The position numbers and the translations under genes are program-made. This document shows, one piece after another, positions 20,546 through 33,700 of a DNA stretch of 64,000 nt. Every line of letters begins with the position of its first letter. Position 1 is the stretch's first letter. The notes beneath the pieces are model-generated. The model made no database searches, was not told the origin of the DNA, and saw nothing but the letters and a program-made list of their open reading frames with translations. Source of the DNA: Magnolia sinica (lineage: Eukaryota; Streptophyta; Magnoliopsida; Magnoliales; Magnoliaceae); contig NC_080573.1 in assembly GCF_029962835.1 (NCBI RefSeq), forward strand, positions 90,267,501-90,331,500. Direction: 5' to 3'.

Positions 20546-23325
20546 GTCGTCAACACACCACTCATGTCCACGCAATCTGCTTCCAGACTACCAAACAAAC
20601 GATTGGCTAAAACATTCCTCTTACAAACATTTATTTGTCTAGTACATGGTGGCCTATGTAAGGACATATATGTGAAATTGCATGGATTGTCTAGCACAAC
20701 GCATGCGAAAGCTTGACAGAGCTTAAAATCTAGGCTTAGTCCTATAGAGGGGGGATGCATAGGACCACTTAAAAAAACTTTCCTACTTAAAAAAATTAAG
20801 GAAAATAATACTTAGGCTTACAAGCAAAGTGGGTCTAATCACATAGACTACAATAGATTCAAAATTATAAGCAACTAGTAAAAATAAATAAATAGTGAGC
20901 TTGTGTGTCCTAACAAGTGCCTACCATTCAATCCAATTCAAGATTACATATAATTTAACTAATCAAACACATAATCATGAATAAAATTTGCCCAAATAAA
21001 AATTACAAATATATGCATATATAGTGGTTTGATTTTCCTACTCCACTCTTAGTAGATGCATACTCCTTGAGTATATCAGTATTCACTATCTTAGGAGTTT
21101 TCAATAAGTTCACCCCTAACCTTTACAATAGTTTCTCCTAAGCTAACTACTAACCTACACATACATTCTAGCGTCAGAGGAACACGTTTCCACCCATGTC
21201 GGTGTCTCCTAGTAGAGACTTTAATTAGTTTCTATTAGCTAACTAACAACCACTAGCAGTCCTAATCCAAGGCCTTACATACACTCCCATCGAAGGCTCC
21301 CCATTGAGACTAATACGTATACACCCATGTCCGATGAATTTAACCCTACACGAGAGCCTAGGTCGTACACAAAACCTATTCGAGTTTGGATTGCAAACTC
21401 TATACTTAATCCTACACAATAAATGAGTGTGAATTGACTATTAAGACTATTTTATAGTACCTTCTTGATATGCTTCTTTAATGATATCTCGTGTTTGAAT
21501 TGACTTCTCAATTGCTCCTACATCCGTCAATGTTGCTGGTATAGCTCTATAAATAAACACCTTACATGCGATGTACCAATGATGTGACCAAAGTGATGGG
21601 AGGATGGTAGAATCTCCTATAACTAATGATTTTAGTTTATTATTAGTAAGGATTCACCTAAATGGGTCTTCTAAAGGATTTAGACAAGGATATGCCTATA
21701 AGCTTAGTGTCTAATATCTAGAGAATGGTGAAGATCGAGTTTATCTTCATTATAGAGGTTTAAATTCTCATTAGAATAGTAAAGTTTAAGAAGATGTATT
21801 AGATTGCATTAGTTTAAAGGCTTAGGATAAGGGATATGAGTGATGAATCACCTAGGCTTCTATTGCACCAATAACTAATCCATTTTCCCAAGAACCAAAT
21901 GCTCATTTTATAGAAATCATGTTACAATGGATATAAAATGGCTACCTAATGGCTCTTTCGATAGGATCGAAAGGCCCTTCGATAGGATTAAAGGTCCTTC
22001 GATAGGATTGAGTTATCCCTCAATTCCATTGAGAAACTCTAGGAATTTTCTATTAGTTGTTGGATTGTTCCTTTGATCGCATCGAGCTAGTATTTGATTC
22101 TATCGAGACCCATCGACCACCTATCAATGGAATTAATGACCACTTGAAAACTGTTATTTTTGGCTATTTTGATTTACAACAACTTTGCACATCTTTTAAC
22201 ATATCTTATAATGTTCCAATTGAGCTCCTAAGGTTGAGGGATGATCAAATAAGGATTACTTATTAAGGCATGATCATCTAGAGGCTAGAATGTTTTGAGT
22301 CTAAGGTTAGGGTCACCAAGGCACATCAATTTATCTGTTCACTCCTTGATGCTTCATGTCCTCTTGTGTCTTCGATCTTAAGCTTTCAAGGGCTCAACTG
22401 ACTCAATGCACACGGACTCACATGATTGACAAATTGGTGCACAAATCAATGCATTAATAATAAGGACTCATTGGTAGGAAAGAAGATATAAAATATGTCA
22501 AAGCAGATGCATGGTGGAAATGGAGAGGAATATATCACTCACTATCTTCTTCCTCCTAAAAAAATCTCAAATCCATGATGAGCATTAAATTTATAAGGTA
22601 AAACAAAACCTTTAAAATGATAATGTTGTGGAGAGTAATGAAAGTGTCTTTCAAAGCAATTGATAAAGAATAGACAATCATAAATTCAAAGTATTATTAG
22701 AATGATAATTAAACAACTTATTTATAAAGTTTCTAAAACCCAGCAAATTTACTTAAATAAGGACTTCAAGTATAATTAGACTTATTCAAATCATAGAATA
22801 CTTTAAAATAGTAAAAGTTGTAACTTATTACAAAATAATAAAATTTAAAATGAAATTCAAAATTCACACCCTAAAGTTATTTTATTTTGGAAAAAAGTTT
22901 AGCGGTCTATTGCCTTTGGCATTGGTCATAATGTAAAGCTCATTGACAACTTTCTAATTCTAGGCCTAAAATAAATAACCAGAGGTGAAGTTATGGCCAT
23001 TAGAAGCTATAGTGAGTGTAGGAATCTAGATTAAACGTTCTACTAATTTCTTTTGATTATAGCCATCCACAGGACTATCCTTGACTTAAACCTCATTCAT
23101 GTTGTAACCCATCTTATGAAAAGATGGGGATCCCATGCGTGAAGATAGTAAGGCTTTGCAATAAAGAAAAACTCTTCTACTGTTTCCCTTTCCTATATTC
23201 CATGGACGACTTAGTTGCACATGGTTACATTTGCTTTGTTTGACGGGAGAAGTTCAACATTCATTTCAAGATTTAATTCCAAGATTCAAATTTTTTAAAG
23301 AAAATTTTGAAACACCCCATTGGGA
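20546..23325. other. No gene seen; AT-rich, with short tcgataggat repeats
   Basis: There is no coding signal. Around 21956-22010 the string cgataggat recurs three to four times beside ccattgag/catcgag motifs. These resemble the tcgatgccatcga repeats in the copia LTRs at 23326 and 26079, so a diverged LTR remnant is possible but not demonstrated. Confidence 0.35.
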
Positions 23326-23948
23326 TGTTGTATTTTATGTCTTAAATCGAGTCAGATACTTGGTTTTTTTATGCCATCGACAATCTGTTCGATGTCTCCT
23401 TCGATGACATCAAACAATTATCGATCCCATAGATATTTTCTGTATTTTCTTCATTTGGTTGCTGGATTAACTGGGCACATTTTTGATGTTGTCGATGAGT
23501 GTTCGATGCCATCAAGAATTTCCAAAAAATCATGTTTTATCTCTGGACAGTTGAGGTGTTAGTTCCATACCATCGAAGGATTAGTTTCAATGCCATCAAC
23601 AGATTCTACGCAGATTTTTCACAGATCTGTAAATTTACTGGATTTGTTTTCGATTTCGTTTGGGATTCTAAGGCTATATATGTGTGTGTGAACAGAATTG
23701 GGAGTTATTCTAAGGGTTTCTAAATCGTCCTAGGATTTCAAAGGTTGTAGCAAGGGTGAGATTCGAGGTTGTTCGAATTGGATAAGCTCTTTCTCTTTGT
23801 AATTTCTACTTTCATAGTGATCATTTGTCGCTTTGTACCGTGGTTTTTTCCTGAAAGGATTTTTCCACGTTAAAATCTTTGTGTTTACTTGGTGCTATTG
23901 GATTACTATCCTAGATTCATCTCTGTGTCTTCCACAGTCCCCCTAATA
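23326..23948 (+). repeat. 5' LTR of the copia relic
   Basis: Starts TGTTG and aligns with 26079-26718 over its length (cttaaatcgagtcagatact against cttaaatcaagtcagatatt). It contains repeated tcgatgccatcga motifs. The 3' edge is set by the alignment and by the primer site a few bases on; it is good to a few bases. Confidence 0.82.
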
Positions 23949-23952
23949 AGTG

Positions 23953-23964
23953 GTATCAAAGCTA
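23953..23964 (+). promoter_or_regulatory. Primer binding site, initiator-Met tRNA type
   Basis: TGGTATCAAAGC lies five bases after the 5' LTR. It matches, with one difference, TGGTATCAGAGC, the complement of the 3' end of plant initiator tRNA-Met used to prime reverse transcription. Confidence 0.8.
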
Positions 23965-24003
23965 TCGTTGGGGAGCAGGCTTGAATCTAAAGGATTAATA
24001 TCA

Positions 24004-25929
24004 ATGGGAAACACTAAGTATGATATTGAAAAGTACTCAGGTAAAAATAATTTTGAGTTATGAAAGGTTAAGATGATTAGCCTATTAACTAAGCAAGGTG
24101 AAGATGGGGCTCTCGAGGAGGGACGATCGTCTATGAGTGGCCATTATTGAAATACTCTTGATAAGAAGGTCAAATCCTCTATCCGATTGTGTCTCATGGA
24201 TATGGTTCTCTACAATGTTTTGAGGGAGAAAACCGCAACGAGTTTGTGGGCGAAGTTAGAGGACGTTTATGCGAAAAAGTCCCTTAAGAATCGCCTACAC
24301 TTAAAGTTGTAGTTGTTCAACTCTAGGATAACAGAGGGTGAAGATGTGAAAGCCCACATTAGTAATTTTAATAAGTTGATTTGCAAGTTGATAGACATGG
24401 AGGAAGTGGTCAAAAATGAAGATCAGGCATGTATTTTGTTGAATTCTCTGTCAGCGTCGTATGAATCATTCAAGGACTCATTATGCACCGATAAATTATC
24501 CTTTAGTGTGGACACCATTATCTCATTCATTCAGGGGAAGGCTATGAGAAAAATAAACAATAATGTATGGACATCTTCTGATGCACTGCTTACGAGAGGC
24601 AGAAATACTGAGCGAGATACATGATCTTCTCGGTCGAGATTCAAATCTAAGGACAAGGGCAATGGTAAGTTAAAAGTGCTGGAACTATGGGATGACAAGA
24701 CATATGAAGAATGATTTTGCAAATCTTAAATCGAAGAGAGAAGACTTTGATGCTTCTTATAGGGAGGCCAATGCTGACACGTCTGATGAATGTACGAATG
24801 AATGTGAAGGTGATGTCTTGTCTGTGTCTATGATCGGACACTTATACGATGATCGTAGGGACGAGTGGATTCTAGACATAGGCGCATCTTATCACATGAC
24901 TCCTCATCAGAGTTGGTTTGCTAGCTATAGAGAGTGCGATGGTGGACAGATGTTTATGGGCAATGATAATGCCTATAATGTTGTGGTTGTTGGTATGCTG
25001 CGCATCAAGATATTTGATGGGACAACATACCTTGATTGAGGTGAGGCACGTTCCCAATATGAAGAAGAGACTAATTTCTCTTGGTGCACTTGAGGTAAAA
25101 AGGTGTAAATTCACCGGATTTGATGGTGCCCTTAAAGTATCTAAGGGGGCACTTGTAATCATGAAAGCGCAGAGGCTCGAAAACATTTATAAGTTGATCG
25201 CGAGCACTTCAATAGGTGGAGCTGCAATGGTTGTAGCAAATTCCACTACTATTCATATGTGGCATGCTCGTTTGGGCCACATGAGTGAGCAGGGCATGCA
25301 GGCAGAGACAGAAACACCGACAAAGGTACAGGAGTAGGTGGAGCAGGTATCTGTGAGAAGATACCCAACGCATGATTGTGAGTTACCGGTAAGATTTAAG
25401 GACAACTCTAATATCACATACGCCCTCATTACAGATGATGGAGGACTCGTTTACTATTCAGGAGGCTCTTGATGAGCCTGATGTAGAGAAGTGGAAGGCG
25501 GCTATGGATGATGAGATGGACTTGTTGCACAAAAACAACACATGGGAGCTGATGGAGCTTCCAAATAGCTGAAAAGTGATCGGATGTAAGTGGTTATTCA
25601 AAAGAAAACATGATAAATACAAAGCAAAGCTGCTAGCGAAGGATTATGCTTAAAGAGAATGAATTAACTTCACAGATATATTCGTGTCGGTGGTTAAGCA
25701 GGTGTCTATCAGATTCGTGTTAGCGTTGGTTGTCCAATATGATCTCGAGCTAGAACAGATGGATGTCAAGGCTGTATTCCTACATGAGGAGCTGGAAGAG
25801 CAGATTTACATGAAGCAACTAGATGGCTATGAAGTTAAAGGGGTAGAGAACAAAATTTGCAGGTTAATGAGGTTATTGTGCGGCCTAAAACAGTCGCCTA
25901 GGCAATGGTATAAAAAATTGATTCTTTAA
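24004..25929 (+). pseudogene. Copia gag-pol remnant
   Basis: Recognisable parts: a copia gag (about 24004-24680; KLEDVYAKKSLKNRLHLKL, SALYESF-like SASYESFKDSL); protease (about 24865-25035; WILDIGASYHMTPH, with the copia-type D-G-A/S-S-H pattern); the pre-integrase histidine region (about 25060-25300; MWHARLGHMSEQGM); and reverse transcriptase (about 25440-25929; GCKWLFKRKHD, VKAVFLHEELEEQIYMKQ, GLKQSPRQW). The order protease, pre-integrase, RT is diagnostic of copia. It is broken throughout. Confidence 0.85.
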
Positions 25930-26078
25930 TGTTGATTTAGAAATTTACTAGGAGTGAATACGATCACTGTCTCTATTACGAGACACTGAGTGATGGCAAG
26001 TTCATCATCCTAGTGTTGTAATTGATGTAAGAAATAAGGGAATAGGACAAGAAGCTGCACATTTGATGATTGAAGACA

Positions 26079-26718
26079 TGTTATATATTATTATATTTGA
26101 TGTCTTAAATCAAGTCAGATATTGGGTATGTGGATGCCATTGACAGTCTATTCGATGTATTCTTCGATGGCATCGAACAGTTCTCAATTCTATCGATATT
26201 TTATGGATTTTCTTCAGTTGGTCGCTAGACTAACTGGGCACCTTTTCGATGCCATTGAGAATTTTCGAAAAATCATGTTTTGTCTCTGGACAGTTGATGT
26301 GTTAGTTCGATGCCATCGAAGGATTAGTTTCGATGCTATTTATGAGTGTTCGATGCTATCAATAGATTTTGTGCAGAGCTGTAAATTTGCGGGATTTGCT
26401 TCCAATTTCTTATAGGATTCTTTCCAAGGCCATATATATATGGGTGTAAACAGAATTGGGAATTATTCTAAGGGTTTCTAAATTGTCATAAGGTTTCAAA
26501 TGGTTAGCAAGGGTGATATTCAATGTTGTTTGAATTGGGTAAGTTCTTTCCTCTTTGTAATTTCTACTTTCATAGAGATCATATGTCGCTTTGTGTCGTG
26601 GTTTTTTTTCCGAAAGGGTTTTTCCACATTAAAATCTTTGTGTTCTCTTTGTGTTTGCTTGGTGTTATTGGATTACTACCATAGATTCATCTATGTGTGC
26701 TTCCGCGGTTCCCCATCA
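26079..26718 (+). repeat. 3' LTR of the copia relic
   Basis: Starts TGTTATAT, ends CCATCA, and is followed at once by the TGGGA target duplication. Aligns with the 5' LTR. Confidence 0.82.
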
Positions 26719-26723
26719 TGGGA

Positions 26724-27729
26724 TTCCCTCTCACCATCGATGGAGGTTGGGATATGCATGTGCACCCAGTGACCCTTAGCTTGGAGGTTTGAAGTTGCGG
26801 GTTTTCCTTTAGATTGCATACCATCTTAATGTTAATTCAACATTAGGAAGTTTAGACCATCTCCAATTCAACAACCTACAACCAACCATGCCTTGACTCT
26901 CCTTTCTATAGTCATTCAAAAGATACAGAATTTTCATATAGTATCTGACCAAGAGATTAAGAATCATAAGCCAACACTAACTTCTATTTACCTGCCACAC
27001 ATCCAACATTAAGAGATCATTTTTCCTGTGTCACGGTTCAGGATCACGGCCATGGGTCACTCCATGGGGCCCACATGCAAATATGGTTGGATAATCTGAA
27101 GCTTCTAGAATGTCTGATAAGCCGATAATTAACCGTGAAAAGATGATCCTAACCATTGATTTCTTGATTTGAATGTGACCAATGAAAAAGTCTCAGCCGT
27201 CCATATCAGTTATACATACGGAAAGAATATTCCATTCAATGTGAATTTGTTATTGTGATCGGTCTGCGGTAGCACCCAAAATCGTGACCCTTCTAATCAT
27301 CCGACCACCTCTGATTGTGAGCCCAAATGGAGCAACACATGTTGATGATCGTCGGTTGCAACATATGGAAAACCAGCTCATTTATTAATTAAACAAAAAG
27401 TAAAGAAGGACGATCATGTTCAAGATCAGATGGTTGTGGCTGGTATGAGGACCACAACCTATCCTCAGGTAAGTACAGGTAGGTCCCACTAACCGGGTAT
27501 TCTATGTAGGTGGTGGGTGCTGCATCTCAACGCCAGGGGCAATGGGTTGGTTTTGGGCAGGGCCGGTCTAGGTCCAGGCCCGACCAGACACGTAAGTCTA
27601 AAAGCCTGCGCCCGAGGCCAATAATGTTCGGTGGGCCCTGGGCCCAACCCCACCAAGCCTACCCTAGAAATTGATAAAATCCCTATTTTTTGCCTTAATG
27701 TTCTTTATCTGTATGTTGATCAAGTGCAC
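26724..27729. other. Spacer between two LTR elements; no gene seen
   Basis: I see no coding signal. The last 170 bp before 27729 carry gggccgg/ggcccga-rich sequence of the type common in this genome's non-coding repeats. Confidence 0.4.
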
Positions 27730-28468
27730 TGTTGGGGGAAAATATAACAAGTCCTTAAGTCGGATTAGGCGTCGTATCGACCTTGTTGATATGGTTTAGA
27801 CTCGCCAGGCACCAAGTCTAACTACAGCTCATGCCTGAATCACTGGATGGAGAGACATAACCCAGACTTACTAGGCACCAAGCCTGACCGCAGCCTGTAT
27901 GCCCTGAGCCACGAAGCGAGATCTCCAAGTGGGATTAATACACCTCTAGGTCCCCCTGAGGGCCTTATAGAGGCAACTATACGCTGACCCATTTCATTGG
28001 TCGAGCCCTAGTTCTGACCGAGCTCTAGTCCGACTCACCCTTTCGGTTGGCCAATAGAGCGGTCGGAGATTTGCCACATGACCTATCCGAACACGGCAGT
28101 GTTCATCGCTCCTCTTTCGGAAGCTATTTATTAGGCTCCGCCTTAGCCGATTCAAGGAATCGGCCTCGCATCTCCACCCGAGATCTTCAGGAGATAAGCT
28201 TTAATCCCAAAAATCTAGGAAGATCAAAGATTACGAGATCGCTCAAGATAGAGATCTATTCCAGTTAGGAAAGCTCTTTGAGTCTATAAATGGGGACGCC
28301 GATAGGTGAAAGGTACATACACATTCTCACCCTAACACCATTACTCCTAGACCTAGATTCTAACTTTAGCATCGGAGGGTCCCTTGGTCAAGCCAGGGTC
28401 TCCTTTGTTTTCTTCCTATGCAAGTCTTTGAGTATCATGAAGAAGGTGAGCCAAAAACAACATCAACA
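27730..28468 (+). repeat. 5' LTR of the Tat-type element
   Basis: Begins TGTTGGGGG and ends CATCAACA, giving perfect TGTTG/CAACA terminal inverted bases, with a primer site three bases on. The partner LTR is not in the window because another element enters the integrase region at 62983, so the length (739 bp) rests on these terminal signals only. Confidence 0.7.
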
Positions 28469-28471
28469 GCT

Positions 28472-28488
28472 TGGCGCTGTCTGTGGGA
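28472..28488 (+). promoter_or_regulatory. Primer binding site of the Tat-type element
   Basis: TGGCGCTGTCTGTGGGA resembles the TGGCGCCGTCTGTGGGA site found after the LTR of many plant Tat-group elements. I am not certain which tRNA primes it. Confidence 0.65.
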
Positions 28489-28541
28489 AGCGACACTAAA
28501 AGTCATTTTTCAGCTCTATTGAAGGCACTATATAACCTGTC

Positions 28542-30296
28542 ATGGCGAGAACAAGAAAAAATGCCTAGGCCCTTTCTGAGGAGGTTCCCGTCACCCGTCC
28601 ATCAGTGATAAATGGTGCCCCAGATCAGCAGACGCGACAGGAGAATCGCTGGGGCTTCACAGCCCGCCAGGCGACCTCTGGTTTAACCAGGTGCACCCGA
28701 CGAAACCGAGGGAACGAGCGACTGGAAAGAGAAGTTCAAGAGATCAGAACTAACATGAATTACATGAGACAAATGTTGGAGCAAATGCATCCCCAGCGGA
28801 CACAGTGCCCAACTTGGGGGATGGTCGATCGAATGTTGCTCGACAATTCGCCGACCCTCAGCTATCCACCCCACAAGCTGCTCCTCAGCCGAGTCAACAT
28901 CAAGACCCAGCCAAGCCTGCTCCTTCTCATGTTTTTGCGGAATTCCCACTGCCAGCTTCTAATCTACGACATGAAATAGACCGGAGGAGGAGTAATAGGC
29001 CTCCAGTCGAGGGAACGGCTGACAGTGAAGAACCATGGAAGACAGAGATCCAAAATCTAAAGAATCAGATTGCTGACCTGAAGCAAAATCGTTCGGCCAA
29101 TCAGGCAGGACCGGAGGAGAAGGAATCCCCGTTCGTGGATGAGATAATGCAAGCACATCTATCAGAACGATTTCGCCTTCCTCAGATCGTGCCCTACACC
29201 AGCAAGGCCGATCCAACAGAGTATATATAGTCCTTTGGGACTTATATGGAATTGCATGATGCCTCAGATGCCATGATGTGCCGAGCCTTCTCCCTTACTT
29301 TGGCCGATGTCGCTCGGCTTTGGTTCAAGCAACTGAAGCCGAGGTCCATTAGCTCATTCACCGAGCTTAGTGACGCTTTCGTCGCCAACTTTATCGGGAG
29401 ATAGAAAAGACTCAAGGCATCAGTGCATCTGAATAACATAGTCCAGAAGGAGGGAGAGATCCTCAAGGACTACATCAAGCACTTCAATCTCGAAGCATTA
29501 TAAGTTCGAAAGCATTTGGACGAAACATGTAAGGGGTAAGAGACAAACTGTTTCTCTTATCCCTGGATAAGAATCCTCCATCCACCTTGGCCAAATTCAT
29601 GGCCCGGGTAAAGAAATACACCAATGTCGAGGAAACTCGGATCTTGCAAGAAGCGGCTTAGAATAGAAATACATCGGCAAAAAAGTTGACCAAAAAGGAA
29701 GTCGACTTAGCCAGCAGTAAGAAACGAAAGGATGATCGGCCTCGAGATGAACGTAGGTCAGGTAAGTAACTTGACAACAAGTTCTCGACGTACACCCCGC
29801 TCAATAAGCCATAAGAGCAGGTCCTGATGGAAATCACGGACAAAGGATTCGTCAACTAGCCGGACGAACTCCGTGGTAACCCGAACCGACAAAGCAAAAA
29901 CAAATACTGCTATTTCCATCATGATCACGGGCACAATACAAGTGATAGTTATAATCTGAAGTAGGAAATCGAGAGGCTCATCCGAGAGGGCCACCTTGGG
30001 AAGCACGTGGACTAAGGAGCTAGGACTACGAAAGAGCGTCCGGGTGATAATCGACCCACAAAAGAAATTTGAATCATTGTCGATGGCCACTAGGGCGGAA
30101 GAGACTCAAATAATGCTCGAAAAAACCATATAAGAAGCATTAGTTGGCCTAAGTCTGAGATTAAGGTTCTGGCTCGGCCTTCGAAGGAGAGGAAGCTCGA
30201 AAAATATAGCATGGTGTTCATTGAAGAGGATGCTCGAGGCATCCACCATCCACAGGATGATGCTTTGGTCATTACCATCACCATAGCAAATCGTAG
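28542..30296 (+). pseudogene. Tat-type gag remnant
   Basis: Starts MARTRKNA at 28542. The retrotransposon gag core is at about 29230-29500 (FSLTLADVARLWFKQL, FTELSDAFVANFIG, GEILKDYIKHFN), followed by a Lys/Asp-rich linker and the zinc-like HHDHGH region. This gag layout is typical of Tat/Retand relatives. It is broken. Confidence 0.82.
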
Positions 30297-30736
30297 TGTC
30301 ATGCCCCAAACTTGGAAATCGGGCTCACAAAATTCCCGATTGCCAAATCCGGCGCTGACAGCCTCCGTAGTACCCTATTCTTAGTTCCCAACACCCATAT
30401 GACAGGTTCAAATCCTGGGATCCTATAAGAAGGATTTACAATATGAATTTGTTTCATAATAAGCATAACCATAACATATCCCACAAACAATAACTATAAG
30501 AACACCATCACAAAATCTATTATGATAAAAAAACTTAAAGTTACAATGCGCATAAAGGGAAATACAATGATAATAGTAACGAAAACTCCTGAAGCTCGAC
30601 CGCATACTCCTGCTCCTACCAAGCTATAGTGGCATACTAACATCACCTACACGCATCAATCATGCATAAGCTTAGAAAAAGCTTAGAGGGTGGTGAGAGT
30701 GTGTGCACAATATAAGCATGCTCAAAATGTAATATC
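30297..30736 (-). repeat. Outer (3') part of the minus-strand chromovirus 3' LTR
   Basis: Aligns with 55693-56140 (tcatgccccaaacttgg against tcatgcaccaaacttag; cacaatataagc in both). It stops at the ATATC where the plus-strand chromovirus entered, and resumes at 48755. Confidence 0.85.
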
Positions 30737-33700
30737 TGTAAGACCCGACCCGAGCTCTCGCGTGTGCATGTGTGTGTAGGAATGCATTTCATTTCACATA
30801 GTCCTGCGGTCTTACCGGTCGAATCCCGATGACCTGCAACCCTTGGTTAGTATTTGCGGTCATTCTTAAGTCCGGTCACATTGACCCGACTCGGATCGGC
30901 TCGAGACCTATGCCATCTTATTCACATCGTTGTTGCGGTTTCAACGACGCTTCTTGTATGTCCATCCAATATATAGATCAAAAGTTGTGTACATTTCATT
31001 ATATGACCATTGATCATGTGACCCACTTAGGTGGAATGCATGTGGACCACCATCACCCTTGGCATGAGTTTCAAGGTACACTACCCACACACTACACAAA
31101 GATCCATAACTAACACCACCAACCACAAACACCACCAAGAGACTTAGTCTAACCTACAACTTTGTAAACTCCTACCTATGGTAATGATTATTTTTCTTAC
31201 AAAACCATCATGGTCTCTCTCTCACACTCCTTATCTCTCCCTCCTTCTCATTTCTTCCCTCCATAGCTAGCAACCTTCCTCCAAAAATCCTCAAATTCTC
31301 CAGCCCCCAAAACCCCTCAAAACCAACCCTTGAAAACACATCTCAACCATCAAAATCTTATCCTTGCTCCAAGATCTTCATGATATAGAAGTTTGAGAGA
31401 TGGATTCTTATGGGTGACTATCCTTTTTGTTGATCTTATTTCAATTCTTTGATTTCTTCATTTCTTCATAGTTGGATCATATGGGACCCACCAATCCATG
31501 GTGGGGATCCCATTTGATCCCATGGATGTGGCCCTTTAGCCCATCCTACACGCATGTCATGATCCATGATGGGGACATTCTCCATAGACCCCATCATGAT
31601 GTATTTAATGATCCACTCCATCTCAAGGTCATCTAGACCTTAAAGATCATGTTGGGATGACATCTTAACCATCCATAGCAATTATAGATCATGCATGTAG
31701 TGATTTTATGTTGCATGTACAATCAATGTAGTTGTATGGGTATGATTCATTCTTAGGAGAGACCATTCGTGGCAGGGCCCTACCCCATCGCTGGATCCTG
31801 TTTCTTCTCCATCTTTTCTTTCCTATCTTTATAGTAAATCTGATGTATGTGTGGCTCACCAGATATGTCATGCAACCAGGCCCAAGTGATTGGACATCCA
31901 AGCCCACCTTGTTGCCTCATATTGTTGGCATGTTTTGAACAACTTTGGGCTTGATTTTATGTATGATCTTGGAAGGAGCTTGGGTTTGAGAGTTGTATGA
32001 CCCATCTAGGTAGACCCCACCTTAAGGAAATGGTGATTTATTTCCCTTTTATTTACCTTTTGGGTGGTTTGGACAGCAACATGTTGCTGTCCAAATCTGT
32101 CTGGATAGATTTTTGGGCCACATTGGGGCCTGATTTCTGGTAATTTGGTGGGAAGACTGATGAAAATTAACATATGATTCTTGTAACTTCATGACCCACC
32201 TACATTCATATCAAATTTCAGCCCCAATGGACACCATTTGAGCATCCAAAAGAGTGGGCCAACATAGTGGACTACCAGAAATTTCTGTTGTCCAGTCCAG
32301 CAGTATAGTCCCTTAAAAACTAAATTTTAAAAATACTTTCTCAGATGGTGGGCTATATTTTTGGGTCCCACCTTGTTTTAGGCTTGATTAGGGACCTTAG
32401 GCCCAAATTTTAGGAATTTTGGAGGCCCCGGACCCACCCCATGTGGTCCCAAACATGGAGACAATTATAATTCCAGCAACATTTCACCAAGGACAGTTTG
32501 TAATCCCGAATTTAATTAAAATAGTTATGGGCATCCAAAAATTATGAAAATTTACAGAGAAGTGTTCCGCTCATGTTAAGACTCATCTACCAAATTTTAG
32601 GGCTAACGGACCCCTGTGTACACCATGGAAAGGGCTGGACCAGCCCACCACTTTGGGATGTCCAGATTAGCCAGATTTTCTGGATAGTTTGTTTTATCTA
32701 AATTAATTAAAATACTTTTACTAATTTAAAAATTATGAAATTTTGTGGAGGTATATACCTCCCATGGAAGTACTAACCTGCAAAATTTCAGGGCCAGCGA
32801 TCCTCTTTACCATCTGTGGTGCGGCGTGGAGTGGCCCACTAGACTGGGACATTCAGGCTGAGGCGTCCAGCCTTGGTTGGCCATTCAAGCCACTTTGTGG
32901 GCCAACTTTAATGTATTTTATATTCCATCATTCATTAATGTGGGGTCCATAGGATACTTGATCATCCTCTCCTTCATTAGCATTCAATTGGGCTCCTTTA
33001 GATGAGTTTTTGGGCCATATACCCAGGCCCATAGAACTACCTATGCATGAAACTTTCTAGATAGGCCCATAAATGTTATTTTTGGGGCAGCATGGTGCAT
33101 TAGATTTGAGGATGATTTGATCAGTTACCTTGCCTTTTTCCTTCAATATTTTTGGGTGTAATTAGTGCTCATCTAAGGCCCATCTAAGTTGAGTTTTATT
33201 TGAACATTTTTTGTGGTTAATTGACTAGTTCCTTATGTAAGACCCGTGTCCTAATCCGTACTGTTCCGTTAGCTTCCGCGATCCTTCCGGTCAAATTTCG
33301 ACAACCTTCGCACCGTATTCGGTGTTTGCGCACGATCATAAGCCAGGTCCCGCGCACCGACGTCGGCTTGGTCTGAAAGTTATATCATAGCGACCGCGTC
33401 GTCGCCGCGGTTCCAACGCCGTGACTTGCGCACCGAACCGATACCCAGGCTAGAAGATGCCGATCAGCGTTTATTCCGAAGAAACACCGCGCGTTGCGGA
33501 TTTCGAGGGAATCTCTACTATTAGTCCCATCAATCAACCATTAAAGCATCCCATACCTCAAGTACATCAACCCATCTCCACCTTTTACAAAAGTCCACCA
33601 TTCTTTCCACCTCACCACTCCTCTTTTCCAAATTTCAACAACAACCATACACCTTTTCACAATTTTCAACCCAAACCATCCCCCATCACTCCATCACCCA

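Larger units (their letters stand above)
23326..26718 (+). mobile_element. Ty1/copia LTR retrotransposon relic, shortened
   Basis: Two direct LTRs (23326-23948 and 26079-26718) flank a gag-pol remnant. The element is bounded by TGGGA on both sides (23321-23325 and 26719-26723), a perfect 5-bp target duplication. At about 3.4 kb it is well short of a full-length copia element. Parts seen, in copia order: gag, protease, pre-integrase zinc region, reverse transcriptase. It is broken in at least ten places and the integrase core and RNase H are not evident. LTR copies differ at roughly one base in six to eight by eye, so it is old, probably ten million years or more. Confidence 0.88.
27730..30296 (+). 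mobile_element. Tat-type Ty3/gypsy retrotransposon, left piece
   Basis: Left half of an element whose pol resumes at 59796; about 29.5 kb of nested elements separate the halves. It comprises a 5' LTR (27730-28468), a primer site, and gag with the histidine/cysteine-rich YCYFHHDHGH segment typical of Tat-group gag at about 29900-30000. It ends in the pre-protease region (DDALVITITIANR), which lies directly before the protease in this group. It is broken; with the right piece at least fifteen breaks are visible. Confidence 0.85.

Noticed and set aside
21956-22010. cgataggat repeats as a solo copia LTR
   Set aside because: Only a short motif is shared with the LTRs at 23326 and 26079; no TG/CA ends or target duplication could be found.
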